From the NCBI GenBank assembly GCA_947632495.1, contig CANRPL010000027.1, positions 1 to 17,812 on the forward strand: a stretch of DNA of 17,812 nucleotides. The letters are read 5' to 3'. Of the stretch, positions 1 through 6,810 are shown in pieces. Under the pieces are notes generated by a model, which was given only the letters and a program-made list of their open reading frames with translations, had not been told where the DNA came from and did no database searches. The number at the start of each line of letters is the position of its first letter. Within the stretch, counting starts at the first letter, position 1. The position numbers and the translations under genes are program-made. Source of the DNA: an uncultured Bacilli bacterium (GTDB lineage Bacteria > Bacillota_I > Bacilli_A > RF39 > UBA660).

Positions 1-1017
1 GCTGATAATCCACGTGATACAAAGAAAGCTCTTGAATTAGGTGCTGAAGGTATTGGACTATGTCGTACAGAGCATATGTTCTTTGAAGAAGATCGTATTC
101 CAAAGATTCGTAAGATGATTTTAGCTAATACAGTTGAAGAACGTGAAGCTGCATTAGATGAATTAATTCCATTCCAAAAATCTGATTTTAAAGCTATGTA
201 TAAAGAATTAAATGGTCTACCAATGACAGTTAGATATTTAGATCCACCTCTACATGAATTTTTACCAACTGAAGAAGAGGATATCAAAGCTTTAGCTAAA
301 GATATGAATGTAACAGTTGAAGCTATTAAAAATAAATGTAGTGAATTACATGAATTTAACCCAATGATGGGTCATCGTGGATGCCGTTTAGCTGTCACTT
401 ATCCAGAAATAGCTCGTATGCAAACACGTGCTTTAATGGAAGCTGCTATTGAAGTAAGTGAAGAAGAACATATCGATATCGTTCCTGAAATCATGATTCC
501 ATTAGTAGGTGAAGTAAAAGAGTTAAAATTTGTTAAAGATATTGTTATTGAAACAGCTGAAAAAGTAAAAGAAGAAAAACATTCTAATATGTCATATCAT
601 ATTGGTACAATGATTGAAATTCCACGTGCTGCTATTACATCTGATCAAATTGCTCAAGAAGCTGAATTCTTCTCATTTGGTACTAACGATTTAACACAGA
701 TGACTTTTGGTTTCTCTCGTGATGATGCTGGTAAATTCTTAGATGCATATTATAAAAATAAGATCTACGAATCAGATCCATTTGCTAAACTTGATCAAAC
801 TGGTGTTGGTGCTCTAGTTAAGATGGCTGCTGAAAAAGGTCGTAGTGTTCGTCCTGATATTAAATTAGGCATTTGTGGTGAACATGGTGGAGAACCATCA
901 AGTGTTGAATTCTGTCATAAGGTTGGTTTAACCTATGTATCATGCAGCCCTTACCGTGTTCCTATAGCTCGTTTGGCCGCTGCGCAAGCCGCCCTAAAAG
1001 AAAAAATGGGAGAATAA
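1..1017 (+). CDS. ppdK: Pyruvate, phosphate dikinase, C-terminal part (5' end outside window)
   Basis: The enzyme interconverts pyruvate + ATP + Pi and PEP + AMP + PPi in the cytoplasm, linking glycolysis and PEP supply. The reading frame is open from base 1, so about 338 C-terminal residues of a family usually near 880 are present. They form the PEP/pyruvate-binding TIM barrel. Numbering from the window edge, I see GLCRTEH near residue 19, GHRGCRL near 124, MIEIPRAA at 204-211, FGTNDLTQ at about 226-233 and GICGEHGG near 290, whose cysteine is the expected catalytic acid/base. The C-terminus (SPYRVPIARLAAAQA) is typical of PPDK rather than PEP synthase or enzyme I. The N-terminal ATP-grasp and phospho-histidine domains would lie upstream of the window. 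A strong terminator follows directly. The call is very secure; only the missing 5' end limits it. Confidence 0.97.
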   Translation, partial: ADNPRDTKKALELGAEGIGLCRTEHMFFEEDRIPKIRKMILANTVEEREAALDELIPFQKSDFKAMYKELNGLPMTVRYLDPPLHEFLPTEEEDIKALAKDMNVTVEAIKNKCSELHEFNPMMGHRGCRLAVTYPEIARMQTRALMEAAIEVSEEEHIDIVPEIMIPLVGEVKELKFVKDIVIETAEKVKEEKHSNMSYHIGTMIEIPRAAITSDQIAQEAEFFSFGTNDLTQMTFGFSRDDAGKFLDAYYKNKIYESDPFAKLDQTGVGALVKMAAEKGRSVRPDIKLGICGEHGGEPSSVEFCHKVGLTYVSCSPYRVPIARLAAAQAALKEKMGE

Positions 1018-1030
1018 AAACAAAAATAAG

Positions 1031-1060
1031 AAACTTCATCGTAAGATGGAGTTTTCTTTT
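1031..1060 (+). terminator. Rho-independent terminator after ppdK
   Basis: A 10-bp stem (1031-1040 with 1045-1054, one G-U pair) closes a GTAA tetraloop and runs into a T-rich tract (TTTTCTTTT). It lies 13 nt after the ppdK stop. Confidence 0.88.
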
Positions 1061-1121
1061 GCTTTGTGATATATTATTTATAGATAGTAATTATAAAATA
1101 TATGATGGTGTAGGTGAAATA

Positions 1122-2126
1122 ATGGGACTTATAGATAATGCCATTGATGCTTTTAGATTTAAAGATACAATCTTTTATAAAAAAAATAGTGATTTACAAG
1201 ATAGATATATTGCTTTAAAAAAGTTAAATGAAGAGTATCCAAATAATGAAGTTTTATTGAGTGAGCTATATATTGTTAAAAAAGGATTTGATGGTGAAAA
1301 CGAAATTGCTTATCAATTAAAAAAAGCCAATATTGGAATGTATGTATTAAGAGATATTAAATTTAAATATGAAGATTTAACTGCACAGGTTGATTATGTT
1401 GTAATTACTCCTGTCTATACATATTATATTGAATGTAAGAATTTAGTTGGAAATATTACGATAACAGAAAAAGGAGATTTCATAAGAGAATTTACCATTA
1501 ATGGTAAAAAAATAAAAAAAGGAATGTATTCGCCATTAAGACAGGTTGAAGCTCAACGCGAAGTAATAAGAAAAATTTGGGAAAGTAAAACATCTAAAGT
1601 AAAAAAACTCTTTGCTTCTAATAAATTTAACTATTATAGGAGAGCATTAGTTGTAGCAGCTAATCATGAAACTATTTTAAATACAATTAAAGCTCCTAAA
1701 GATATTAAATACAAAGTATTAAAAGCAGATGCTTTAGTAAGACAAATTCAATATGATTTTAGTCATAGAAATAATGATGAATGGCTAGAGACCAAAAAGA
1801 GTATGGAAGAACTGGCCAAGGCTTATTTGCAGCTATCATCTAATGATAGCGTTGATTATTATGAATTTTATAAATCAAAGTTTTGTAATAATATTACTTC
1901 TATTAATGAAGATTTAGAGGAACGATTAGTACGGTTAAGAAAAGTAAGATCTAAAGAGATGCATTTACCAGCATATTATGTTTTTACAAATGATGAGTTA
2001 GATAAATTAGTTGAAATAAGACCTAAAACAATTGAAGAATTAAAAAAAGCTAATATTTTAACTCCCATTAAGCTTAAAACTCATGGTGAAGCAATTATTG
2101 AAGAAATTAATAAAAATATCGATTAG
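1122..2126 (+). CDS. NERD nuclease-related domain protein with C-terminal HRDC-like domain
   Basis: This 334-residue soluble protein has an N-terminal helical lead, then a NERD domain at about residues 52-150. The PD-(D/E)xK-like residues are visible as D91 (QVDYVV) and E104/K106 (IECKN), so the nuclease site looks intact. Residues about 265-331 (LVRLRKVRSKEMHLPAYYVFTN onward, ending in GEAIIEEI) resemble an HRDC nucleic-acid-binding domain as in RecQ helicases. NERD proteins are thought to act in DNA processing; the substrate is unknown. The frame is open further upstream to 942 inside ppdK, but I chose the ATG at 1122 because GTAGGTGA lies just before it and the extension would cross the ppdK terminator. 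The next gene starts 15 nt after the stop, so the two are probably co-transcribed. Domain calls are by motif reading, without alignment. Confidence 0.85.
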   Translation: MGLIDNAIDAFRFKDTIFYKKNSDLQDRYIALKKLNEEYPNNEVLLSELYIVKKGFDGENEIAYQLKKANIGMYVLRDIKFKYEDLTAQVDYVVITPVYTYYIECKNLVGNITITEKGDFIREFTINGKKIKKGMYSPLRQVEAQREVIRKIWESKTSKVKKLFASNKFNYYRRALVVAANHETILNTIKAPKDIKYKVLKADALVRQIQYDFSHRNNDEWLETKKSMEELAKAYLQLSSNDSVDYYEFYKSKFCNNITSINEDLEERLVRLRKVRSKEMHLPAYYVFTNDELDKLVEIRPKTIEELKKANILTPIKLKTHGEAIIEEINKNID

Positions 2127-2141
2127 GAGCAAGAAAATTAT

Positions 2142-2831
2142 ATGAATAAACCAGTTGTTGGCATTGTGGCTAAACATTATATGAAAGATATGAAAAGATT
2201 AGATACCATTATCCATGACGAAGTTGAACAAGCTATTTTTGATAATGGTGGGGTTGTAATTGGAATAATTCCGCCGAATGAAGGTAAGGTTTACGCTAAA
2301 AATAGATGGTTTGATAATCTTACAACTACAGAAAAACACAATCTTTATGATCAAATTTCTTTATGTGATGGTATTATATTACAGGGCGGAGCATATATAG
2401 ATGAGTATGAATGCTTTATAGCTAAATATTGTTATGAAAACGATATTCCCATTTTGGGTATATGTGCTGGAAAACATGCTTTAGTAAGAGCTATTGGTGG
2501 TACTGTTGGACCGATAAATAAAGATAACCACCAAAGTGATGATGAATACGTTCATCCTATTAAGATTAAAAAAGAATCCAAATTATATCAGCTTTTAGGT
2601 AAAGAAGAAATAATGGTTAACTCACGTCATCGTCAACAAACATTGTCTTCACCATTACAGGTTTCAGCTCTTTCTTTAGATAACGTTGTTGAGGCCGAAG
2701 AAGATAATACTAAAAGATTTTATTTGGGAGTTCAATTTCATCCTGAAAGCTTATATAAAAAGGATGAAAATATGCGAAAAATATTTACTGGCTTTTTAGA
2801 TGCTTGTAGCGAATATAAAATGACAAAATAA
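2142..2831 (+). CDS. Peptidase C26-type class I glutamine amidotransferase-like hydrolase
   Basis: The 229-residue protein matches the gamma-glutamyl-gamma-aminobutyrate hydrolase (PuuD-like) branch of class I glutamine amidotransferases. The nucleophile elbow is LGICAGKHAL with C108, the second signature is VNSRHRQQ (160-166), and the other catalytic residues are in VQFHPES (H200, E202). The N-terminus PVVGIVAKHYM and the oxyanion/ligand loop LQGGAYID (80-87) fit the same family. The usual GICRG is GICAG here, and the usual Gln after it is replaced by Lys-His, so the natural substrate may differ from gamma-glutamyl-GABA. AGGAG (2125-2129) overlaps the upstream stop codon and precedes the ATG, consistent with co-transcription with the NERD gene. 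A terminator follows. Family call is firm; substrate is not determined. Confidence 0.88.
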   Translation: MNKPVVGIVAKHYMKDMKRLDTIIHDEVEQAIFDNGGVVIGIIPPNEGKVYAKNRWFDNLTTTEKHNLYDQISLCDGIILQGGAYIDEYECFIAKYCYENDIPILGICAGKHALVRAIGGTVGPINKDNHQSDDEYVHPIKIKKESKLYQLLGKEEIMVNSRHRQQTLSSPLQVSALSLDNVVEAEEDNTKRFYLGVQFHPESLYKKDENMRKIFTGFLDACSEYKMTK

Positions 2832-2851
2832 AAAATCATTATGCTAAATTT

Positions 2852-2882
2852 GACTAAAATGAATGTATTTTAGTCTTTTTTT
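2852..2882 (+). terminator. Rho-independent terminator after the C26 hydrolase gene
   Basis: A perfect 9-bp stem (GACTAAAAT at 2852-2860 with ATTTTAGTC at 2867-2875) with a 6-nt loop is followed by seven T. It sits 20 nt after the stop codon. Confidence 0.88.
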
Positions 2883-2969
2883 AAAAATAGGTAGTAAATT
2901 ATTAATAAAATAAGTATAGTTTGTGTCATAAATAAATCATAAAATGTTGTTGTAAAAGTTTTCAAAATA

Positions 2970-2998
2970 TTTACTTTACTTTTAATTTTGATTATAAT
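2970..2998 (+). promoter_or_regulatory. Sigma-A-type promoter for the PfkB kinase operon
   Basis: TTTACT (2970-2975) and TATAAT (2993-2998) are separated by 17 nt. The -10 box ends only 16 nt before the ATG at 3015, so the transcript would start almost at the AGGTGA Shine-Dalgarno (3005-3010). This also rules out the upstream TTG codon at 2988 as the real start, since that codon overlaps the promoter. Confidence 0.65.
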
Positions 2999-3014
2999 TA
3001 TATTAGGTGATGAT

Positions 3015-3908
3015 ATGAAAATATTATGTATTGGTCATAGTGCTTATGATATAACAACACCATTAGATGCTTTTCCAAAGGAAAACACTAAAAATCGTGT
3101 TCATGAGCGTATTGAATGCGGTGGTGGACCTGCTGGTAATGCCGCATATCTTCTAGCTAAATGGGGAATGGATGTCTATATTGCCGGTATTGTTGGGAAT
3201 GACTTATATGGTAAACGCATTCGCGACGAATATCGAACAGTAGGAGTAAATACCGATTATTTACAATTAAGTGATGATCATATAACTACTTCTAGTCACA
3301 TTATTGCTAATACATCTAATGGTAGTAGAACGATTTTAACTTATCGTCCTAGTGATATGAAGATGCATAATGTGGATATTGATATTGAACCAGATATTAT
3401 TCTTGTTGATGGTCAAGAATATGAAATGTCCAAAAAAGTAATTGAACAAAATCCTGACGCTGTCGTTATTATTGATGCTGGACGTGATCGTAAAGAAGTT
3501 AGAGATTTATGTTATATGAGTGATTATGTTGTATGTTCACAAGAGTTTATGGAACTTGTTAGTGGTGTTCCAATAAAAGATGAAGAGAGCCTTACTAAAG
3601 CTTTTAATACACTAGAAAATGAATTTAATACAACTATTGTAGTTACTCTAGAGGAAGCAGGATGCGCTTATAAAAATAATGGTGTCGTAACTATTGTTCC
3701 ATCAGTTAAGGTAAAAGCTGTTGACTCAACTGGTGCTGGAGACATTTTTCATGGAGCTTTTACATATGGTATAGCGTGTGATTGGCCATTAGAAAAAGTA
3801 TTGCGCTATGCTAATGTTGCTGGAGCAATGTCGGTAACGCGTATCGGTGGCCGTAATTCTATTTTCAGCAAAGAGGAAATGGACGAAGTTTTTAATGAAG
3901 TTAAATGA
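3015..3908 (+). CDS. PfkB/ribokinase-family carbohydrate kinase
   Basis: A 297-residue cytoplasmic kinase of the PfkB family, which phosphorylates sugars or nucleosides with ATP. The first signature is GGGPAGN at residues 36-42 with the following LLAKWGMDVYIAGIVGND; the second is DSTGAGD at 237-243, where D243 is the expected catalytic base and GAGD forms the anion hole. Length is usual for the family. I prefer the ATG at 3015 because AGGTGA lies 5-10 nt before it and the -10 box lies upstream. The specific substrate (ribose, fructose-1-phosphate, adenosine, tagatose-6-phosphate or another) cannot be read from the motifs. Its 3' end overlaps the Smr gene by 14 nt, and it ends on TGA, showing that TGA is a stop in this organism. 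Confidence 0.92.
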   Translation: MKILCIGHSAYDITTPLDAFPKENTKNRVHERIECGGGPAGNAAYLLAKWGMDVYIAGIVGNDLYGKRIRDEYRTVGVNTDYLQLSDDHITTSSHIIANTSNGSRTILTYRPSDMKMHNVDIDIEPDIILVDGQEYEMSKKVIEQNPDAVVIIDAGRDRKEVRDLCYMSDYVVCSQEFMELVSGVPIKDEESLTKAFNTLENEFNTTIVVTLEEAGCAYKNNGVVTIVPSVKVKAVDSTGAGDIFHGAFTYGIACDWPLEKVLRYANVAGAMSVTRIGGRNSIFSKEEMDEVFNEVK

Positions 3909-4197
3909 TGTATTATTTGTCGATTCTTTACCAACATTAGATTTGCATGGCTATGATGCCTTATATGCTCAAATTAAAATTAACGAGTTTGTTAAAGATA
4001 ATTATTTAATGGGTAATAGTAATTTGGTCATTGTTCATGGAATTGGTTCCGGTGTAATTAGACATACGACTCATGATACTTTGAAGAAAAATAAATTAGT
4101 TGTTGATTATCAAATATTTGCTGGTAATGTAGGAATGACTATTGTCGAATTAGTGGCAAAAGATAAAAAGATAGTAAATAAGAAAGGAAAGTTATAA
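3895..4197 (+). CDS. Stand-alone Smr domain protein
   Basis: A 100-residue protein consisting almost only of an Smr domain, the DNA/RNA-nicking module otherwise found at the C-terminus of MutS2. The diagnostic motifs are LDLHG at residues 15-19 and VHGIGSGVIR at 47-56 (the HGxGxG/LR signature). I placed the start at the ATG at 3895, inside the end of the kinase gene. GAGGAAA (3874-3880) is a somewhat distant Shine-Dalgarno, and translation may be coupled to the upstream gene. An ATG at 3847 in the same frame would only add kinase-overlapping residues. Stand-alone Smr proteins can be structure-specific endonucleases, or ribosome-rescue nucleases like SmrB; which applies here is unknown. The stop shares one base with the next ATG (TAATG). 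Confidence 0.85.
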   Translation: MKLNDVLFVDSLPTLDLHGYDALYAQIKINEFVKDNYLMGNSNLVIVHGIGSGVIRHTTHDTLKKNKLVVDYQIFAGNVGMTIVELVAKDKKIVNKKGKL

Positions 4198-4529
4198 TGG
4201 CAAAAGAAGCAGAAGAAAAATTTGATTTTGTATTTGATCGTATGACATCAGCTTATAATGGCTTAGATCAAATAATGGGGGATTTATATCGTAAAGTTAA
4301 AGAAAATCCTAATGATACAGAAAGTTTAAGCTTACTTCAACGTTTAAGTGAAGTAGCTGAAATGATGATTTCATCACAAGTTGAATATACTGATAGTTTT
4401 GGTTATGGACCTAGATCAGATGTCGATACAACTATCGATAGACTTCAAGCAAAGAAGCAAGCCGTTCATAGTTCTGTAGCAGAGTTATCAGATGTCCATT
4501 CTTTAGATGGTTATCATTCTGTTTTATAG
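4197..4529 (+). CDS. Hypothetical 110-residue soluble protein
   Basis: I do not recognise this protein. It is acidic, cytoplasmic by appearance (no signal peptide or membrane segment) and probably helical: two helices at about 2-36 and 41-66, a polar turn FGYGPRSDVD near 68-77, then a third helix at 77-97. It overlaps the Smr stop by one base (TAATG), has a good AAGGAAAG Shine-Dalgarno and ends at a terminator, so it is the last gene of the PfkB-Smr operon. Start and reading frame are secure from these signals; no function can be proposed. Confidence 0.75.
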   Translation: MAKEAEEKFDFVFDRMTSAYNGLDQIMGDLYRKVKENPNDTESLSLLQRLSEVAEMMISSQVEYTDSFGYGPRSDVDTTIDRLQAKKQAVHSSVAELSDVHSLDGYHSVL

Positions 4530-4537
4530 ATGAAGAT

Positions 4538-4576
4538 AAGGTTTTATTTTTGATTTAAAAAAGCCTTTTCTTTTTT
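4538..4576 (+). terminator. Rho-independent terminator of the PfkB-Smr operon
   Basis: AAGGTTTT (4538-4545) pairs with AAAGCCTT (4560-4567, one T-G pair) across a 14-nt loop and is followed by TTTTCTTTTTT. It lies just after the stop at 4529. Confidence 0.7.
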
Positions 4577-4588
4577 AATAATATCAAC

Positions 4589-4617
4589 TTGACAAAAGAA
4601 TAAAAAAGTGTTAGTAT
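4589..4617 (+). promoter_or_regulatory. Promoter of the tandem-repeat membrane protein gene
   Basis: A perfect TTGACA (4589-4594), a 17-nt spacer and TAGTAT (4612-4617). A TATAGA three bases further is an alternative -10. It starts right after the preceding terminator. Confidence 0.75.
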
Positions 4618-4650
4618 AGAGCACATCTTATGAAAAGAGGGGGAGTTTGT

Positions 4651-6219
4651 ATGTACGAAGAAAGACGAGAGACCTTTTCGGTAAGGGATATCATACTACA
4701 AATACTTTTTGTAATTTTATTTGTTTTATTAATGGTTTGGATTTTTCCTACAAAGGGATACATGCGTAAGTTCTTCAATACTAATATTAAAAGTGAAACA
4801 ACGGCTAAAGTAGATGCTAATAGCGATTCTAAAGATGTAAATCTTAGTGAAGATGCCTTAAATCGTTTATCAGCTTTATATAGTCAAATTTTTGCTGATA
4901 ATGTTGAAAGAATGAAAGATGCTGCCATTGGTTATTATACAAATGAGCGTTTACCACAAAAAGTTGGTCAATCTGATAAGATGACTTTAAATCAAATGTA
5001 TGAAAAGCATTTATTATTAAAGTTAATTGATAAGGATGGTAACTATGCTGATGGTGAAGCTTCATATGTAGAAATTATTAAGTATGAAAATGAATTTAGA
5101 TTAAAAGTTAATCTAAAATGTGGCTCACAAGAAGATTATATTATTGTATATTTGGGATGCTATGATTATTGTGATGCTACTGGTGTTTGTGAAAAACAAA
5201 AACCAACAACACCATCTACACCATCAAAGCCTTCAACACCAACACCATCAACAAAGAAATATGTATGTGAATATAAGAAAACAACTGATGGTTATTGGAC
5301 AGATTATGGTGAATGGTCAAAATGGACAAAAGATCCAGTAAAAGCTAGTGATACAACTCAAGTTGAAACAAAGCAGGAAAAAGTTCAAACTGGTGTAAGT
5401 AAGCAAAAAGTTCAAACCGGTGTTAAAGTAGAAACATATGTCAAGAGATATGCAACAGAAAAATATATTTCTCGTTATATCAATGAAAAATATATTTCAG
5501 GATACAAAGATGAACAATATGTTTCAGGATATAAAGATGAACAATATGTTTCAGGATATAAAGATGAACAATATATTTCAGGATATAAGACTCAAAAAGT
5601 TAAAGTTGGAACTGCACGTGTTCAAGTAGGTACAACAACTAAGACAACAACTGTTAAAGTTCCTGCTGGTACAGCTAAACAACGTGTTGGATCTGGTAGT
5701 GGTCCTACTGTACCAAATAACACATCAGAATATGTATATGTAAAGGTTGGATCTAAAACATCACAAAGTTGTTCAAGTTGTGCTGTTAAGACAACTTATA
5801 CATGGGATATTTATAAAGTTGTAACAGTTTACAAGACTGAAAAGAGAACAGAAACTGTTCCAAAATATGAAATGCAAGATGTTTATAAGACAGAGAAAGT
5901 TCCAGTATACTCAACAAGAAAAGTTCCAGTATACTCAACAAGAAAAGTTCCAGTATATGCAACTAAAAAAGTTCCAGTATACTCAACAAGAAAAGTTCCA
6001 GTATATGCAACAAGAAAAATACCAGTATATGCAACTAAGAAAGTTCCAGTATATAGTGTAGTTGAAACTCCAGTATATGAAACCGTAACATATTATCGTT
6101 CAAGAACTAGAAAATATGTAGAAGGAAGCTCAGACATTAAATGGAGTACTTGTGACCCAGTCGATCAAGATTTAATCAATAAAGGTTATAAAAAGACAGG
6201 CAACAAGAAAGCTGCATAA
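4651..6219 (+). CDS. Membrane-anchored extracellular protein with two tandem repeat arrays
   Basis: A 522-residue protein with a short N-terminal tail, one strong membrane segment at about 14-33 and no cleavage site, so it is probably an N-in/C-out anchored protein. Residues 60-180 form a small alpha/beta domain ending in a cysteine-rich stretch (C157, C170, C174, C180). A P/T/S/K linker (183-203) follows, then a WTDYGEWSKWTKDP...ASDTTQVETK module (216-241) that resembles WSxWS modules of Firmicutes surface proteins. Next come six 9-residue units (263-316, consensus YVSGYKDEQ), a Gly/Ser-rich spacer with SCSSC, eight 8-residue units (412-475, consensus YSTRKVPV), and a C-terminal segment with IKWSTCD and GYKKTG. 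I chose the ATG at 4651 because GGGGGAG precedes it at 5-nt spacing; the ATG at 4630 lies ahead of that site. No LPXTG or other sorting signal is seen. Function is unknown; adhesion or envelope binding is a guess. Confidence 0.85.
   Translation: MYEERRETFSVRDIILQILFVILFVLLMVWIFPTKGYMRKFFNTNIKSETTAKVDANSDSKDVNLSEDALNRLSALYSQIFADNVERMKDAAIGYYTNERLPQKVGQSDKMTLNQMYEKHLLLKLIDKDGNYADGEASYVEIIKYENEFRLKVNLKCGSQEDYIIVYLGCYDYCDATGVCEKQKPTTPSTPSKPSTPTPSTKKYVCEYKKTTDGYWTDYGEWSKWTKDPVKASDTTQVETKQEKVQTGVSKQKVQTGVKVETYVKRYATEKYISRYINEKYISGYKDEQYVSGYKDEQYVSGYKDEQYISGYKTQKVKVGTARVQVGTTTKTTTVKVPAGTAKQRVGSGSGPTVPNNTSEYVYVKVGSKTSQSCSSCAVKTTYTWDIYKVVTVYKTEKRTETVPKYEMQDVYKTEKVPVYSTRKVPVYSTRKVPVYATKKVPVYSTRKVPVYATRKIPVYATKKVPVYSVVETPVYETVTYYRSRTRKYVEGSSDIKWSTCDPVDQDLINKGYKKTGNKKAA
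5437..5598 (+). repeat. Six tandem 27-bp coding repeats (9-residue units)
   Basis: Six contiguous 27-nt units encode YVKRYATEK, YISRYINEK, YISGYKDEQ, YVSGYKDEQ, YVSGYKDEQ and YISGYKTQK. Units four and five are identical at the DNA level, and unit three differs from them at two bases. The outer units are diverged, the pattern expected for expansion from the centre. The unit length is a multiple of three, so copy-number change would keep the frame. Confidence 0.93.
5884..6075 (+). repeat. Eight tandem 24-bp coding repeats (8-residue VPVY units)
   Basis: Eight contiguous 24-nt units encode YKTEKVPV, YSTRKVPV (twice), YATKKVPV, YSTRKVPV, YATRKIPV, YATKKVPV and YSVVETPV. Units two, three and five are identical in DNA. 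All eight end in CCAGTA. The alternation of ST and AT units hints at a 48-nt higher-order duplication. Confidence 0.93.
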
Positions 6220-6238
6220 AGTGTAAATAACAAACAGT

Positions 6239-6264
6239 AAAGAAGCGCCTTTGAGCTTCTTTTT
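6239..6264 (+). terminator. Rho-independent terminator after the repeat protein gene
   Basis: A perfect 8-bp stem (AAAGAAGC at 6239-6246 with GCTTCTTT at 6255-6262) closes an 8-nt loop and runs into TTTTT, 19 nt after the stop. Confidence 0.88.
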
Positions 6265-6266
6265 GT

Positions 6267-6320
6267 TTGACAAGCTAAATTGAATATGTTATCATAAAAT
6301 TAGAATAAGAATAGTATAAT
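6267..6320 (+). promoter_or_regulatory. Promoter region of the 6344 gene (one full promoter plus an extra -10)
   Basis: TTGACA (6267-6272), 17 nt, TATCAT (6290-6295) is a near-consensus promoter. A second perfect -10, TATAAT (6315-6320), lies 23 nt before the start codon without a clear -35. The -35 box directly abuts the previous terminator. Confidence 0.7.
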
Positions 6321-6343
6321 ATTATGATAGGAAGGGGCTTGTT

Positions 6344-6763
6344 ATGAAGAGCACATATTTGTTCGACTATGTAAATGAAAACGAGTTTAAAAAGCTAGAG
6401 CGTTCAATTAAAAAGTATAACATGCTTGCCTATAAGAAATTATATTTTGAATATTATCCTTCATTAAAGGAAGGAAACTTTCTTGGAAAATTAATTTCAA
6501 CAAATAAGACAAATGGTACCAAAACATATGAATTAAAGTTACCAACAGATGCCTTATTTTCAAAGGTACATGGAGATATAAAATTATATTATTTAGTTTA
6601 TGAAAAAGAAAAAATTGTCATGTTGGATAAATTTGAACCAACAGAAATATTAAGTGAAGGACATGCTAGTGAGTTAGTTACATATAAAGGGGTTATGGTT
6701 TCTAAACAACATGCTGAAAAGGATATGTTTAAGATTAATTTACTTAATATGATAGAAAAATAG
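6344..6763 (+). CDS. Hypothetical 139-residue soluble protein
   Basis: I do not recognise this protein. It has no signal peptide or membrane segment. It begins with a charged helical region (residues 1-35, rich in Lys, Tyr and Glu) and continues as what looks like a beta-rich domain, with strands around LGKLIST, TYELKLPT, IKLYYLVYEKEKIVMLDKFEP and ELVTYKGVMVS. This would fit a small binding domain. The Shine-Dalgarno GGAAGGGG (6330-6337) and its own promoter make the start at 6344 secure. It is monocistronic: a terminator begins at its stop codon. It lies between an anchored surface protein and a lipoprotein, but nothing ties it to either functionally. Confidence 0.75.
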   Translation: MKSTYLFDYVNENEFKKLERSIKKYNMLAYKKLYFEYYPSLKEGNFLGKLISTNKTNGTKTYELKLPTDALFSKVHGDIKLYYLVYEKEKIVMLDKFEPTEILSEGHASELVTYKGVMVSKQHAEKDMFKINLLNMIEK

Positions 6764-6788
6764 AAGTTGTTTACTTCTGTTTTTTTTG
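6762..6788 (+). terminator. Rho-independent terminator overlapping the 6344-gene stop codon
   Basis: AGAAGT (6762-6767) pairs with ACTTCT (6773-6778) across a 5-nt loop, followed by a nine-base run that is almost all T. The left arm starts within the TAG stop codon. Confidence 0.8.
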
Positions 6789-6795
6789 TTATAAT
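6767..6795 (+). promoter_or_regulatory. Promoter of the cyclophilin-galE operon, nested in the preceding terminator
   Basis: TATAAT (6790-6795) has TTGTTT at 6767-6772 exactly 17 nt upstream. That -35 candidate falls in the loop of the terminator above. The -10 ends 15 nt before the ATG. The -10 is convincing; the -35 matches only three of six positions. Confidence 0.55.
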
Positions 6796-6810
6796 TTTAA
6801 TGGTGATAGA

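Noticed and set aside
942..1121. Upstream extension of the NERD gene frame into ppdK
   Set aside because: It would overlap ppdK and its terminator; the ATG at 1122 has a proper GTAGGTGA site.
2832..3014. Possible small gene or RNA in the 183-nt gap before the kinase operon
   Set aside because: Apart from the terminator and promoter listed, it is AT-rich with no start signal, coding pattern or stable fold that I can see.
4844..5065. Minus-strand ORF inside the membrane protein gene
   Set aside because: It is antisense to a well-supported gene, His/Gln-rich in composition, with no start signals.
5120..6061. Extra plus-strand ORFs at 5120-5341, 5438-5629 and 5867-6061
   Set aside because: They are shifted readings of the tandem repeats, with low-complexity products and no ribosome binding sites.
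5437..6075. Possible CRISPR array from the regularly spaced repeats
   Set aside because: Repeats are directly adjacent without spacers, are 27 and 24 bp, and lie in frame within one gene.
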